Shown piece after piece: positions 12,701-24,074 of a stretch of DNA of 64,000 nt. The position numbers were made by a program, and so were the translations under genes. The notes beneath the pieces were generated by a model. The model did not search any database. It saw nothing but the letters and a program-made list of their open reading frames with translations, and was not told the origin of the DNA. The DNA is from Polytrichum commune (lineage: Eukaryota > Streptophyta > Polytrichopsida > Polytrichales > Polytrichaceae), in NCBI GenBank assembly GCA_950295325.1, contig OX485809.1, positions 35,841,081 through 35,905,080 on the forward strand, read 5' to 3'. Within the stretch, counting starts at the first letter, position 1, and each line of letters starts with the position of its first letter.

Positions 12701-13648
12701 TACAGTCTGCCTAGCGTGACACCCGAGTGGCGTAAATTCAAAAATGATATCTCCGTCAAATGTAGGCGGGAGGTACTCAACCCTCTCTATTGTAATTGTC
12801 GCGCACCTCTCCATAAGGAGTGCCCGAAACACCATGGGCACAAGGGGGACCCCGGAGTGACACCCGGGACTTGTGGCGCCATTGGTGAGAGGGCCCAAGT
12901 GATCCTAGTGTGGGTGAGGGCCCCGGGCGTTGGGAACGCCTCCCACCCACTGAGACTAGGAAGCATGAGGGTAAGGCCATGAGCTATGCGTAGCTCATAG
13001 CGTGGTGATTCTAGAATGCTCAAGAACACCTCAATCGGAGGTGTGAGCTAGGAGTTATGGCCATTTGAGTGGGGCGCTGTCCCGGGACAGCGCCCTGGTG
13101 CAGCAGTGCCTGGGAGTGACTCCCGGGACTGCCAAGGTTCAAAGAGGCATAACGTCCTCATAACTTGCCCAAATGGGGCAAATGAGGAGTCCATCAGCAT
13201 CTACGTGAAACGTAGATGAAGATGGAGTGGTTGGTTGTTATGATCAGACATCATACAAGGAAGTTATGATGGTCTGAAGCTGCTGGGGGGTTCTAGGCCC
13301 AGCAGCTAAAGGAAAATGTCCACTTGGCCCCAACTCTTGGTAGAGAGACAAGAGGTTGGTTGACGGTGGGGTAGGGGCCCCGCGTGAAGTCCTAGAGGCT
13401 TATATGGGTGAGGTGGTGTGGCCTCACCCACCCGAGGCCGAACGGCACGGCCTCCATGGGCATTGGTCCAATGTGAGGCCATAGTTGCCTAGTATGGTTC
13501 GGGTTGTTGTAGTGTTGCTCCGGCAACGCGATGATCAACATAGGATTGGACTTCCATGGATGGAAGTCCACATTGGGGAAATGGGTTACCGATTAAGGGG
13601 TGAGTCCCGAAAGCAAAGTAGGAGGGTTGGTTCCCTCCTATGAACTAC

Positions 13649-14617
13649 CGTACGTTAAGGGCAGCTTCGGCACAAAATAATTCTAAAAATAGACGCCGAA
13701 AATTTTGGAAAATTATTGACATTTTTTGCCGAATATAAAATTAATTAATTTTCAAAATTGCCGAAAAGTAAGAAATTTTAACTTCTCACTAGAATTTTAC
13801 TTACACTGGAAGCATATATGAATTCTAAAGGAGAGAAGGTGCTCCTTTTGTAATCAAGCTCACTTACATTAGTCCACAAAGAATATGGGTTAAGAAGTAG
13901 CAAGACTCTAAGTGAGGCTTTTCAAATGTGTTGTACACAATTTTTTGGAGTCCAATTGAGCATAGAAGATGAAGTTTTATAGAATTTTGTCCAACTAACA
14001 AAAGTTGAGAAATCAAGTAATCTTCCACCTCCAACAAGTTTTGTGTCAAAATAAGTCTTTATGCGAAAGATATGGACAAAACATTGCAGCCGTGTAAAGA
14101 TCAAAAAATTAAAATGCGTTCATAACAGTTTTTCGGAGCTCATTTGTGCATAGAAGATCAACTTTTTTGGAATTTTGTTGCTCTAAGAAAAGTTTAGAAA
14201 TCAAGTAATCTTTCACCTCCAACAAATTTTATGTCATTTGAAGACTCTATGCAAAAGTTATGCGTGTTATAAAAATGAAGTCTAACTAGGTGCTTCACCT
14301 CAAACTTTACATATCCCATATGCATTGTTGAACACAACTCCACTCTACTTGTATAAAGCACAGAGCATTCTCAACTCTTCACAAAATCGTGAAAGATTTA
14401 TATCTTTTGTAAAACTCTTCACACAAATTGTGAAATCGTGAATGAACATCCTTGTTTACTGTTAGATAATAACTTCTTGGATGTATGCCGAAATTGCATT
14501 ATTAAACTATTTAAAATGCCGAAATTTTTAGTAATTTTTTTTTTGCCGCCGAACACTGTTTTTTTACTTTTAATAATTATTCGGCAAGAGAGCGCCGAAG
14601 CTGCTCTTAACGTACGG
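13649..14617. mobile_element. 969-bp MITE nested in the solo LTR
   Basis: Terminal inverted repeats CCGTACGTTAAGRGCAGCTT at both ends, continuing a few bases further, flanked by TA on both sides (13647-13648 and 14618-14619). This fits a TA-target, Tc1/mariner-like non-autonomous element, though a Harbinger-type 3-bp target is not excluded. The interior is AT-rich and non-coding with a diverged duplication (13925-14095 versus 14105-14270). Confidence 0.8.
13925..14270. repeat. Diverged two-copy repeat inside the MITE
   Basis: Two successive ~170-bp segments share an ordered series of blocks (GCATAGAAGAT, TTTTGT, AGAAATCAAGTAATCTT, CACCTCCAACAA, TATGC). This is an old internal duplication. 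Confidence 0.6.
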
Positions 14618-15589
14618 TATTGGTCCGGGGTAAGAGGAGCTATCTATTAGCATGGCGGAATGCGAAGGGTTAGCGCTCGTAACCTTTGCTAGAAACGAAA
14701 ATTGGCAAGATTATTAAGGGACCTAGCAAGGGTTGCGACAGTAATGGTATCATAATCGATTTTGGAAAGAACGTTTTTTGACCTCTTTCTGGATGCAAGT
14801 TGTTTCAGTGAATCTATGACACTATTAGACTTGCTAGTAGAGTTGCCAGTAGAATTGCTAGTAGGTTGTGAATCGGGGGCTTTGGGTAGATATTTTGTGC
14901 TACATTTCTCAAACATGTGGCTGACATCGACATTTGGAAGAGGGCAAGAGTCTCTCAATTCATAGATAGTACGGAGTCCAGGCTCAATCTTCACTTTTCT
15001 AAGAGATGGTGTCTGAACGGATGACATGGACGACTCTCTTGAAGTAAGTAACTCGGTAGATGCATCCATGAGAGAAATAGAGATTCCGTAGGCCCGAAGT
15101 GAGGCTTCAAGAACCAAACCTTCCCGTCATCATTCCTGAAAGAGAGTTGTCCAATACTTTGACTAGCTTGAGGGGATTTGAATTCAAAAATTTCTTCCTC
15201 GATGTGGACAGACTCCTTTTTGAACAGAAATTGGAGAGCAAGACTTCGCTCACTGACGGTGGCATAACCAGCAGGACCAACTGGAAAAGTGACTGGCACA
15301 GGATGATCATCAGCACGAATGAATGCTAAAGCGGAGGGCTGCACAGGGGTACTCGTCTCAAACAAATTTGAGTCTGAAACAAGGACGTCATATGTGAACC
15401 CTTTGAGTGGTCCACCACTCTGCGGGATCACTTTTAGTTAGAATGTTAGCATTAAAAGTTAGAATTGATAGGGAATTTAGGAAAAATTAGTTCATTTAGC
15501 ATTTAGCCTAGAAGAAAGAAGGTCAAAATGAAACTAAGTAGTGCTAGAAGATAGCAAAGTAGAAAAAATATGCTAGCTAGTAAAAACAA

Positions 15590-15690
15590 CTAGCTAAGCA
15601 AATATTAGTAGATGCTAGTTATTAAGCAAATATTAGTAGATGCTAGTTATTAAGCAAATGTTAGTAGATGCTAGCTAAGCAAGTGTTAGT
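15590..15690. repeat. ~30-bp tandem repeat, three units
   Basis: The unit TTAGTAGATGCTAGTTATTA / AAGCAAATAT repeats three times with small changes, within an AT-rich stretch upstream of MULE 2. Confidence 0.7.
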
Positions 15691-15699
15691 TTATTAGTT

Positions 15700-18470
15700 A
15701 GTGTGAGGCACACAAGACTATTGGAGGTGTTTTACGTAAGAAGATAAAATCGGCGTGAAGAATTTTGAAGACAAAAAAAGAAAGAGAGCAAGGGGGATAC
15801 TTGCCCACTTGCCCCCTTGCCAACTCGATGGCGGAAAAATTAGAAAGATTTCTAAAGGTTTTTTGTCGGAGCCACCTCGGCGAGAGGGTGGCAACCTCAA
15901 CCGGGAAAACCCCTGAGCCAAAATTTCGGGAAAGGGTTTGAAAAAATGGATCCGGTGGAGGAGGGGTCCAACCCTTTTGTGAGAGGGTTTAAAAACCCCT
16001 CCTTCCACCTTGTAGCTCTCTCTCTTTCTCTAGTTTTTGGGCGAAGCCCTGCTTCAATGTAGTTAGGAAAAAATCCTTTAGCATGTATTCTCAATGGTCT
16101 AAAAGAAAGGCTTGAGAACCTCCTCTACTCTCTCTCTCCTAGTTAGGTTGTGTGTTTATTAACACACCAACAAAATTATTCCTTCTTTTGTAGAGGTAGG
16201 TTGGATGGTAGAATTTTGAGTAGAGGCATTATAGACCTCATCTGCCAATGCCCTGAAGGCTTAGTTCAAAAGCTAGAACAAGATACTTATCATTTTTCTC
16301 TTAGAGAGATTTCATATAGCTATCCATAGCCGTTTCCCATTTGTGATTTGGTTGAGATGACAATTAGTTATGGATTTTCAAAGATGGAGTAGAAAAACTG
16401 GGTGGTCTTGTGGGTAGCGGCTGCTGGATCAGACCTGCGAGCCCAATAGGAATTTTAATTCCAAGAAATTATATTTTTCCCAAGTAGAACTTTTGTGTAG
16501 CTTTCCAAAATGGCTTAGAACATTTGATTTGAGCATGATTTGAATTAGATATGAATTGTGCAAGATGGGACACATAGTTTGAGAACTTTTGGTTGACTGC
16601 TGCATTACAGAGGACCTGCTGGGTTCACTTCGGCTTACCTTTCTAATCACATATTTTTATCAAATACATCTTTTTAATATCTCTCCAGGGTCATATAGAA
16701 CGTTTGATTTGACTAAGATTTGAATTAGATATGAATTGTTGAAGGCGAGATACATAGTTTAAGCCTTCTTGATTGACTGCTGTGTTACAAGGAGTCCGCT
16801 GAATTTCTATTAGCTTAACCTGCTGATGTCATAATTTTTCTAGTTAGAGCTTGTTCATAGCTTTCCAATGGTATAAGGAAAGCCTAGATCCAAGTAGTAA
16901 GGAATGTGCTATGAATTTTTGAAGTTAGAAGGTAGATAGGTGGGTTGGAAGGGTCGGTTGAATCGACCTCACACTTCCAACCCTCATAACTTTTGCATTT
17001 CTTATCCGATTAGAGTGATTTTTAGATCATTGGAAAGATAATTTGGTGCACTAAGTATAAATATTATGCTTAGGATTAAATTACAGGGCAAAATAACACT
17101 TTATATTTTAATTGTTAACTAAGGTACGCTTACTACCAAACTAGTTACAAAGAAGGAGGCAAGGTCGACGCTCGGAAAGTGGAGCAAGGAAGGAGGTAGC
17201 GGCTCGGCCTACATCAAGCCCAAATCAACCGAGGAAAATTGAGGTAAATTAACTAACCTTAAGCCTTCCATTTAGGATTGGAGGGAGCACGGCTAAGGTA
17301 CGCATCTCTAAACCCACTCACCTATCTCGTAAGGTCAAGTGGCTTGACCACTTGACCGCCAAGGGAGTACCCAATTCCATTGTTTTTGGGGCCCTTGGTA
17401 TGTTTTGTGGTAGTAGCTTCATTTATTAGCAAGTTTCGTGTGTGGTAAGTCGGATTAATCACCGACACGACCACTCTGAATGTTGTTGGTGGAAAGGTGG
17501 GGTTAATGACCCGCGAATCCACTATTATGTTGTTGGCCCCATAGATTGGGAGTAATGGCCCCAATTTATGAAGATTGCGCAACAGGTTGAACCTACAGGT
17601 CGCCCGTCACCCTGGTCCCATTGAGTTGCATTTCGTGGTCTATCCAGTGTAAACACATTTAACAATCAAAACATACAAAATAAATCGTAAATCCTTGTTG
17701 GCAAGAGACCCGAGGTAAGGGGTGATGCCTAATATGTTAATGTAGTGAGTTAGGACGTGCAAACAAAAGTAAGTAATTAAGAAGGAATTTGTGTGAAGGG
17801 TGGGACTTAGGCCAAGTTCCTCCGCTTAGAAAACTAAATAGAACTAAATAAAGAAATAGGAAGAATTGAATGGTCCATCAAATTGTCGTTATTCCGTTCG
17901 TTGAGTTGGGTGGTATGAGTCACACCCGGTTGGGTGTATCAGAACCATCCCAATTCACAAATTAGGATTGCCTTGGTTTCAAGGCTGGTGCGTCTGCGCG
18001 TAGAATAGGTTGTAGGTTAAGGTTAGAACTAGATATGAAATTGGTTAGTGAAGTTTAAAGCCACACTAGTAAAAAACTAAGGCCTAACCTCCGGAGGTAC
18101 TACAACGCATATTTAATCTCCCTTAAAAATCTAACTACTCACGTTATACACCTATCATCCGGGTTCGGCTTGGGCGCCTGCAAATGCAGGCCACCTTCAC
18201 CGAAGGGCTTGTGTGATACTTTTAGGCTCCCTCGAAAGGGAGTGGCCCAAAAGTACCACAACGGCCGAAAATTGAAATAATGAAGGCATTGAAACATCGG
18301 TCACACCAATGGAAGGGGAGCTGGGGCCCGGCTGAGATGTAGACATGCCATGTCCGAGACTTTGGGATGCTTGGTGAGGCAACTAAGGCACAAAACTACA
18401 TTTACAAAATAAGGAGAGAAATGTTAGATATAAACATGGAGAGTCCAAGTACGGAGCCAAAAAATATCAA
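15700..18470. other. Repeat-derived, mostly non-coding region
   Basis: No open frame with recognisable homology. Low-complexity CT/GA patches lie at 15.78-16.15 kb. Paired blocks 'catttgatttgagcatgatttgaattagatatgaattg' and 'cgtttgatttgactaagatttgaattagatatgaattg' at about 16.52 and 16.70 kb, with nearby 'gattgactgctg', show internal duplication of the kind seen in LTR or leader regions. A strong hairpin GGCTCCCTCGAAAGGGAGTG lies near 18.22 kb. It probably contains LTR-retrotransposon remnants and the eroded left end of element 1; no boundary could be fixed. Confidence 0.35.
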
Positions 18471-18475
18471 AGTTC

Positions 18476-19243
18476 TCATACCAATTTATTGAGTTCAGCA
18501 AAGCCGTACAACCTCCTAAATTCTGTATCTCTTGGGCCTAGAGGTCTATTGCCAATACGATTTGAGAGGACAAAATCCGGGACACTTCCGGAGTGATGGG
18601 CAAGCCTTCTAATGTAGGGTCCTAATTCTAACTCTAGGAAGTTGTCGTTTCTATCGCCCTCCCAAGGGTTCGGGAAAATGCAGTTGCCCGGGGGGTTGAG
18701 AACGCTCTTCACCGGGCTGTCGTCAATGAGGAGCGTGTTCTCCGGAGTGGGCCAATAACCTTGGGGGACCCCCTCCAACATTGGGACGCCCACCCAGAGG
18801 TTCTTCCTCAGCACCTTAAGGAATTGAGGTCCGCGGCCTCCTCCGACCTTGGGTACAATGTTGCCGCTACGGTCATAAAGGTCATCGCAGTGTTCTTGAC
18901 CGAGAAGCAAGCACGGCATTGCGAGTTCTCGGAAAAGGAAACTGACGACGGCCTTCGTGTTGTCCATCAGCATGGAGCTCCAGATGATGACATGGGCCAA
19001 GCCGAGGACCTCACGAAGGAAGCACCTCAAGCCGGGCCGGACGCGCACAACCTTCTTGTTAATTAGTGTATCGAAGCGCCCGCCGTAATCCATGTCTTGT
19101 GGAGTACGGTAGGGACCCTTGGACGCACTATTGGAGATATGTGTGGATTGACAAAGCACGCCATTGAGGTCAAATATTATGAAGTTTTTCCTCATAATAT
19201 GGCTTGGTCTTTCGGCGGGGTGGCGACATATCTCCGACGGACC
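18476..19243 (-). CDS. Element 1 gene A, exon 4: FCP1/NIF-like HAD phosphatase domain
   Basis: 256 codons including the TGA stop. The exon begins after an AG acceptor (ATCACAG|GGT) in phase 0. It has an HAD fold of the FCP1/NIF type: motif I FIIFDLNGVLC, motif II VIIWSSM, motif IV NTLLIDDSPVK. The second motif-I Asp (the general acid in DxDx) is Asn, as it is in element 2 (VLDLNGVLV), so catalysis may be altered or lost and phosphoprotein binding is an alternative. The C-terminus (...LNKLV) aligns with element 2 (...YNKLI). Nuclear action on transcription or phospho-proteins is inferred from family only. Confidence 0.8.
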   Translation of the reverse strand, partial: GPSEICRHPAERPSHIMRKNFIIFDLNGVLCQSTHISNSASKGPYRTPQDMDYGGRFDTLINKKVVRVRPGLRCFLREVLGLAHVIIWSSMLMDNTKAVVSFLFRELAMPCLLLGQEHCDDLYDRSGNIVPKVGGGRGPQFLKVLRKNLWVGVPMLEGVPQGYWPTPENTLLIDDSPVKSVLNPPGNCIFPNPWEGDRNDNFLELELGPYIRRLAHHSGSVPDFVLSNRIGNRPLGPRDTEFRRLYGFAELNKLV

Positions 19244-19534
19244 CTGTGATGGCACATACTACCTAGGTGAATGGCACTACCCAGGAAAACCAAATGACAA
19301 GCATGCAAAAACGCAACAAAGAAATGCGAGGCAACAAGTATCCGAAGAACTATGCAATTCAAAAAATTGTATTAATGTGTTTGGTGATATACATTTCGCG
19401 AATAATTTACATTGTCACTAAAGGTCTCTCCTAAGATTAATTGAGCCTACACTAGCAAAATTGGATCCGCCGCCGCGGGCGAAGTCGAGATTCGAACTCG
19501 AAAATATGCACACGCCACGAAAGCTGGCTGACTG

Positions 19535-19680
19535 GGAACTTACGGACGCGCGTCCGTAAAGAGGGAGGCATGCTCAAAGGTTGATTACCTCTTCAGCGGT
19601 GAGTTCCTCGCCGGCAGTGCCTCCCTCACCAGGCCCAGTTGTGGGGCCAGGTTCCGGACGCGCGTCCGTAAATTCGCCAT
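19535..19680. repeat. Element 1 palindromes in intron 3 and exon 3 of gene A
   Basis: CTTACGGACGCGCGTCCGTA at about 19540 lies in intron 3, and a second copy (CCGGACGCGCGTCCGTAAA) at about 19653 is inside the coding end of exon 3. It is the only copy in this element that falls in coding sequence. Confidence 0.9.
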
Positions 19681-20977
19681 GCGTGTCTTCCACCACCAAC
19701 AAATCGGCTCCACCTGCTTGCGACGCTTGCGTGCCGACGAAAGGTTGATCCTCATGCGAGGAGTCTTGGCCCCCCCGCATATGTACATCTTCATCGGCGA
19801 GGGGGGCGTCGCCCATGTTGACATCTTCATCGTCTCCTATGGCGGGAGGGGAGGGCTCTGGAGCGGCAGCAACCTGGGGAGGGGGCGGGACAACCAACGC
19901 GGGGGCCGTATAGGTGTGCTCCGGTATGTACACCGTGTGGCTGCTAGAAGGAGTGCGCACCAGAACGGGGGGCACGGACATGGCGGGCTCGGGCGCTGCA
20001 TACACCACCTGGGGTCTTGCCTGCAAGCTTGCCATCATGCTCATGAATTGTTGGCTTTGAGCCAAGAATTGTTGATTTTGAGCCATGAGGTCGGCGTGCC
20101 TCCGAGCAGACTCCAACCTAGCTTGCTCCATCTCAGCTTGGATGGCGGCCATCTTCCTGGCGTGCTCTTCGTTGGCCTCCCGGAGCCGCATGTCAAGCTC
20201 TTCCTTCATCCTCTTCTCCATCTTCTCGTCCAGCTCGGAGACGGACATGGGCTCTCTCTTCACCTTGCCTGGCTCAGAAGGCAAGGCGGAGATGGAAGCG
20301 TACAGCCTCACCTCATCCTCGTCTTCATCTGAGAGTTCCAAGACGGCGCCTTCGGGGTATTCGTTGTAAGGCGTCTTGTTCCTCTGCCGCCGGCTTGCAC
20401 GGTAGGAGTCGATATCGGGCCTCGATATCAACTCTAGCATATCTCTACCTTCCATGGGCGGGAGCGCCGCCTGCTCACTGGGCTCTCCCCCACCAGAGGA
20501 CGCCGTGCATCCGGTTTCTGCAGCAAGGTCCGCATCCCTCTCCGCCATAAGCCTTGCAGCACGAGATGGCCCCGCAGTGGAAGGAAGCCCAACTCGAGAA
20601 GTGGGAGTCCCAAAGGGTGATAGACTAGGCGTATTATGAGGCACCCGAATTGGAGTGACGTTGGGCTGCGCCTCCTCTGCATCCATGTCGTCTTCACCCA
20701 GGAGATACGCCACGCGATACACTGGATGACGAGCAAGACCGCGCAAGTCTTCCTGCCTGGAGGGCTGTCCCCTTGGAGACATTGGATCATCGTCTCCATC
20801 GCTGCCCCACCCGCCTGCATGAGAAGGCTCTTCTCTAGAGGCAAGAGGAACAACAGGATGTGGGGTAATGATATCCAAGAAGTCATTGAGATCCATTTTC
20901 TCTGCAAGCTTCCTGTGATCTTTGCACTCATCCATGTCGCCAACCCCCACAAACGAGTTAACCTGCAACCCAAGCAT
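19589..20977 (-). CDS. Element 1 gene A, exon 3: acidic and coiled-coil region
   Basis: 463 codons, both ends phase 0 (acceptor GTGCAG|ATG, donor GAAGAG|GTAATC). It begins MLGLQVNSF, matching MLGLNIYSY in element 2. Features in order: acidic LELSDEDEDEVRLY (SUMO-interaction-like), VKREP (fits the psi-K-x-E sumoylation consensus), a heptad-rich helix from DEKMEKRMKEEL to HADLMAQNQQFL, a Pro-rich stretch, and an acidic tail. One copy of the element palindrome is translated near the C-terminus as FTDARP (about 19653-19672). Role unknown; multimerisation or scaffolding is likely from the coiled coil. Confidence 0.75.
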
Positions 20978-21054
20978 CTGCACCAAATTAAAAAAGTTAG
21001 TGGATTGTTGGTATCAAGATTGAATTGACGAGGAAGATGGACATACAAACATGA

Positions 21055-21215
21055 TGCAGTGTGCATTTTACGGACGTGCGTCCGTAAAATGCACACTGGG
21101 TTAGGTTTGATAACTTTACGGCCGCGCGGCCGTAAATATGCACTGCAGCGCGGCCGCAAAGTTGAAATGAACTAGGTGGTTAAACTTTACGGTCGCGCGG
21201 CCATAAAGTTGCATC
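21055..21215. repeat. Element 1 palindromes in intron 2 of gene A
   Basis: Intron 2 (20978-21249) carries a 34-bp palindrome at 21061-21094 built on the standard core, then core variants TTTACGGCCGCGCGGCCGTA (about 21114), a half copy near 21145 and TTTACGGTCGCGCGGCCATA (about 21183). Paired substitutions in the two arms (GACGC/GCGTC to GCCGC/GCGGC) keep the symmetry. Confidence 0.9.
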
Positions 21216-21249
21216 AGGTGGAGGCATGAAAGTTTTTTTAAGTACTTAC

Positions 21250-22569
21250 CAATGCCGCATAAACAAATTTGGTCCCCCCGAAGACGTTGTACACTGTCTC
21301 ACTCATCACAGTCACAGCCTTCAATACTCCTATGTAAAAGTCCATTCGGAGCTCGGTTGCCGAGCAGATTGTGAACATCGCCTCGTCCATTAGCTCCTTG
21401 GGGTGTGGAGGCGGCAACTGGTAAATTTTCTTGAACACGCTCTTCGCCTTTACAGGCAAACGCCCACTTGGCGAAGACTTCCGTGTCAAGAAATAGAGAC
21501 ATATAGCGCCGACCTGCTTTACCCCCCTTGCTTCTTCGATGACGGCGATGCCTTCCGTCTTCGCGGGGACGTATGTGCTGTGGAAGATATTGTATTCGAG
21601 ATCCATCGTCGAGTTGTATAGGTCGACGACCGCTGCGGATCTCTCTTGGTCCACAATCCACAGCCACACGTTTGGCTCCAGAAGTGCAGGGGACCGAAAG
21701 CTCTTGAAAGATTTCAGGAAGCTGTCGTAGAAAGGGGTCCCCGGAGGAGGTTGTTTCCAAGAATTTGGAAATGCACGGAAATCAAAGATAGCAAAAGGAC
21801 AACCCCGGGGGTCATCTCTCACAGTGGCCCGCGAAGCATGGGTGTCCCACTTGCTGAACTTGAATTGTGATGTCACAGCGCAAAACCTCGCGACACCCTC
21901 GAATTTGGCATTCTTTTTTCTATCGAGGAAGTGTTTATATAAAGTTGTCTCCCTTTCGTCGATAGAACCTTTCTTCTCGTTCTTCCTTGAGCGCTGGGCC
22001 AAGAACGGAGATGCTGCTCTTATCAATGCCTTCATTGAGACGCCATTGATGTGGTATGCTATTTTCAATCCCCTCCAGTTGTCCCACACAATGTCACCAT
22101 CTGCATCTGTAAGGTTGTAGGCGGGTACCAATTTGCCTATCTCCCTCATAGCCAATGTCTTCTTCTTCCTGTATTCGCACCATTCCTTAATATGGTACGT
22201 TGAAGGCTTCATAAACCTTGGTCGTTTGAGGAAGATTTTTGGATACGGCGCTGTCCTTCTCGGAGTCTCCTTAAGAAGGTGTTCTGCCGCCTTGTAAAGC
22301 TCGGCATCGAGCAACCCTTGGAGGGGACGGAAGAACTCTCTGAGGATTGGAGGCACCTTAATCTTCAGGTCCTCTTTGTACTTCTTCTCCGTCTCAAGGT
22401 TGATGAGTTCTCCGTTGCTGTGTGCATGGAAGACGCGCATCCAGATAGCCCAGGTCCTACCCGACGAAGTGATGAGCTTCAGTTCGCCCTTTAGATCTTG
22501 CACTGTCTTCATGCCGCTTTGCTTCATGTCAATGCTTGAGAACTTCGTCACAATCGCACTGCTGAATGC
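21250..22569 (-). CDS. Element 1 gene A, exon 2: conserved domain of unknown function
   Basis: 440 codons, fully open, phase 0 at both ends (acceptor TTGCAG|GCA, donor GCATTG|GTAAGT). Conserved with 54961-56292 along its whole length: KFSSID, ELKLITSSGRTWAIWMRVF, VPPILREFFRPLQGL, FLKRPRFMKPS, WCEYRKKKT, VWLWIVDQERSAAVVDLYN, LRMDFYIGVLKAVT, NVFGGTK. I do not recognise the family. The conserved W/LWIVD and RMDFY blocks suggest a folded globular domain, possibly a partner of the ParB-like domain encoded just upstream. Confidence 0.75.
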
Positions 22570-22629
22570 CTGCAAGTAGAGAAACAAATGAGTTGTTGAA
22601 ATGAGATCAAAAAATGGAATGAGAACCGT

Positions 22630-22735
22630 CTAGTTTACGGACGCGCGTCCGTAAACTTGGAGCACACAAAGAATAAAGGGAAAGTTTACAGAAAGAGTGA
22701 AGGAGAATTTACGGACGCGCGTCTGTAAATTCATT
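22630..22735. repeat. Element 1 palindromes in intron 1 of gene A
   Basis: Two core copies (about 22634 and 22709) inside the 178-bp intron 22570-22747. Confidence 0.9.
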
Positions 22736-22747
22736 TGGGAATATTAC

Positions 22748-24037
22748 CTGCCATTTGGGATTCTTGACGACTGCGTTGTCCCTCTCTTTTGGTGGACAGC
22801 CGTGCTCCTCCCACAAGGTCCTACCAGCCACGATGTTGGCTGCCCATGACGCCTCAAACGCTTTGATTTTGTTTGTCTGGTTGAGGAAGGCAGATATGGC
22901 GATGAGCTGATTGGAGTCCTCTGAATGCACGAGAAGTGCCTTCCAATATCGGATTGTGGGTTTCAGAGGGCTCTTCCAATTATCGTCTGCGAGGAGAGCT
23001 TTTGCCACTTCCACGCTATGCTGGCCGTCCACGATGTAGAATTCCCCTTGCTTAATAATTGGCCAATGTTCTGGTGTGACCTCCACGATTGGATCCTTTG
23101 GGGTCACACATATGGTCTGCCGGTCAGCTTTCGGGTTGTTCATGATGTTGTTCATCTGCCACCAGACCCCGCTCTCTTCTTGCACCCGAGTATTCATACT
23201 CTCGGTGCCCTGGTGGCATTTATAAACATCCACGTCAAATGTGAAATACCTGCCCATTGGCCAGCAGGCTTTCGTTTTTTCGTCGAACTCTTGTTGAATT
23301 TTTGTTGATAGATCAGAGTTCGGCCGTTCTCCTTTCTTCAGAAGTGGTGCGACAGTAAGGGTGGAGCAGACATCTGGACCTTCGGTAAGTCCAGATGACT
23401 CCATCTGTGAATGGGAGCGTTTACTGGATGGTCTGCTCCCTCTCGATGCTCCACTTTGGGACGGTTTTGGTCCTTCCGGGACTGTCTGTGGAACACGCGG
23501 TTGTCGTTCAGAAACGACTTTCTTCTTCCTTTTCCCCTTTCTGGACTCCAGGACTGCCCCATTCATTCTCGTGACATTGTTGAGGAGTCTTCCAAGCCGC
23601 TTACCCGTCCAAGGTGCATTGCATGCATAGTCTTGGAATTCAGTTGCAAGATTGAAGCAACCCGCATCCGGGCTGCCATTTTCGCATTCAGCCTTGTGGA
23701 ATGGATGTCTGTGCTCATGAAGAAGAATTGTGACTCTGTCATCTTATTTTTCAAGATCTATGACGACATAGTCACCTTGGGCCACTGCACACTCTACTGA
23801 CCAATTTTTAACTCTAACCCATTTATCTACGTCTATATCTTTGGTATTCATTTGATACCCAAATCTAAGTACGAATGTGTCATTCTCAAGTTTCTCTACG
23901 TAAACTGTCCAGTTGTCTACTGTGTCTTCGACTAGCTTGTAGTGATCGTTGTGGCTTATATCTTTGATGGCGGGTGGAAGTGGAGGCGGAAGAAACTCAA
24001 ATGCCTGGTCAATTGCAGGTCTTTTTGTAGATGCCAT
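22748..24037 (-). CDS. Element 1 gene A, exon 1: N-terminal domain plus ParB/Srx-like domain
   Basis: 430 codons from ATG (MASTKRP..., immediately after a CAG acceptor, as in element 2) to the donor CAG|GTAATA, phase 0. Residues 1-97 form a small domain (VEDTVDNWTVYVEKL...WVRVKNW...GDYVVIDLEK). A basic/Ser-Pro linker (SRKGKRKKKVV) follows, then a ParB/sulfiredoxin-superfamily domain: PMGRYFTFDVDV, DRQTICVTP, FYIVDGQHSVEVAKALL, LIAISAFLNQTNKIKAFEASWAANI. The usual DGQHR Arg is Ser here and in element 2. An in-frame TAA (23744-23746) interrupts the frame after DLEK; the frame stays open and homologous to element 2 beyond it. The lesion may be real decay, or a small intron may remove it. Confidence 0.75.
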
Positions 24038-24074
24038 CTGCAAATGCAAAAAACAATGCTTAGCATCATGATCA

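Larger units (their letters stand above)
12797..14740. mobile_element. Solo LTR inserted in MULE copy 2
   Basis: The insert begins TGTCGCGCACC and ends GGTTGCGACA, i.e. TGTCGC...GCGACA, the TG...CA ends typical of LTRs. It is flanked by GTAAT at 12792-12796 and 14741-14745, a 5-bp target duplication. There is no internal coding region. Without the nested MITE it is about 975 bp. Ends, duplication and the interrupted MULE frame agree. Superfamily (Copia or Gypsy) cannot be told. Confidence 0.85.
9716..15431 (-). pseudogene. MULE transposase gene, copy 2, split by a solo LTR and frameshifted
   Basis: Minus-strand paralogue of the 618-4370 gene. The C-terminal exon is 9716-11209 (SWIM finger ACTC...ANCKHLYY near 9880-9960). 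The upstream exon runs from 11315 to about 12791 and carries the finger and the MULE core (FMADSAQANWNAIR, RTCLFHWTQSLEKH). The reading frame then jumps over the solo LTR at 12797-14740 and resumes at about 14746-15431 with the N-terminal region (VKIEPGLRTIYEL). Homology to copy 1 places the break between DYDTIT and IERVEYLPP. A further frameshift lies near 15105-15115 (the WFLKP frame to the SLRAYGISI frame). The SUMO-site-like VKIEP motif is conserved. Not expected to make a full protein. Confidence 0.85.

Noticed and set aside
17084..17110. AACACTTTATATTTTAATTG as a possible left end of element 1
   Set aside because: Resembles the terminus AACACTATATTCGTTATTTG only loosely, and the preceding bases (AAAT) do not match the ATCT beyond the right end.
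19465..19520. tRNA-like T-arm on the minus strand (TCGAGTTCGAATCTCGA)
   Set aside because: A good T-stem and loop, but no pairing acceptor stem, D-arm or anticodon arm could be found. At most a SINE or tRNA-derived fragment in intron 3.
19679..20332. 217-codon plus-strand frame opposite gene A exon 3
   Set aside because: Shadow of the conserved minus-strand exon, which has splice sites and homology to element 2.
22570..22747. Palindromes as independent miniature transposons
   Set aside because: No target duplications, no constant interior, and strict confinement to the introns and leaders of one element.
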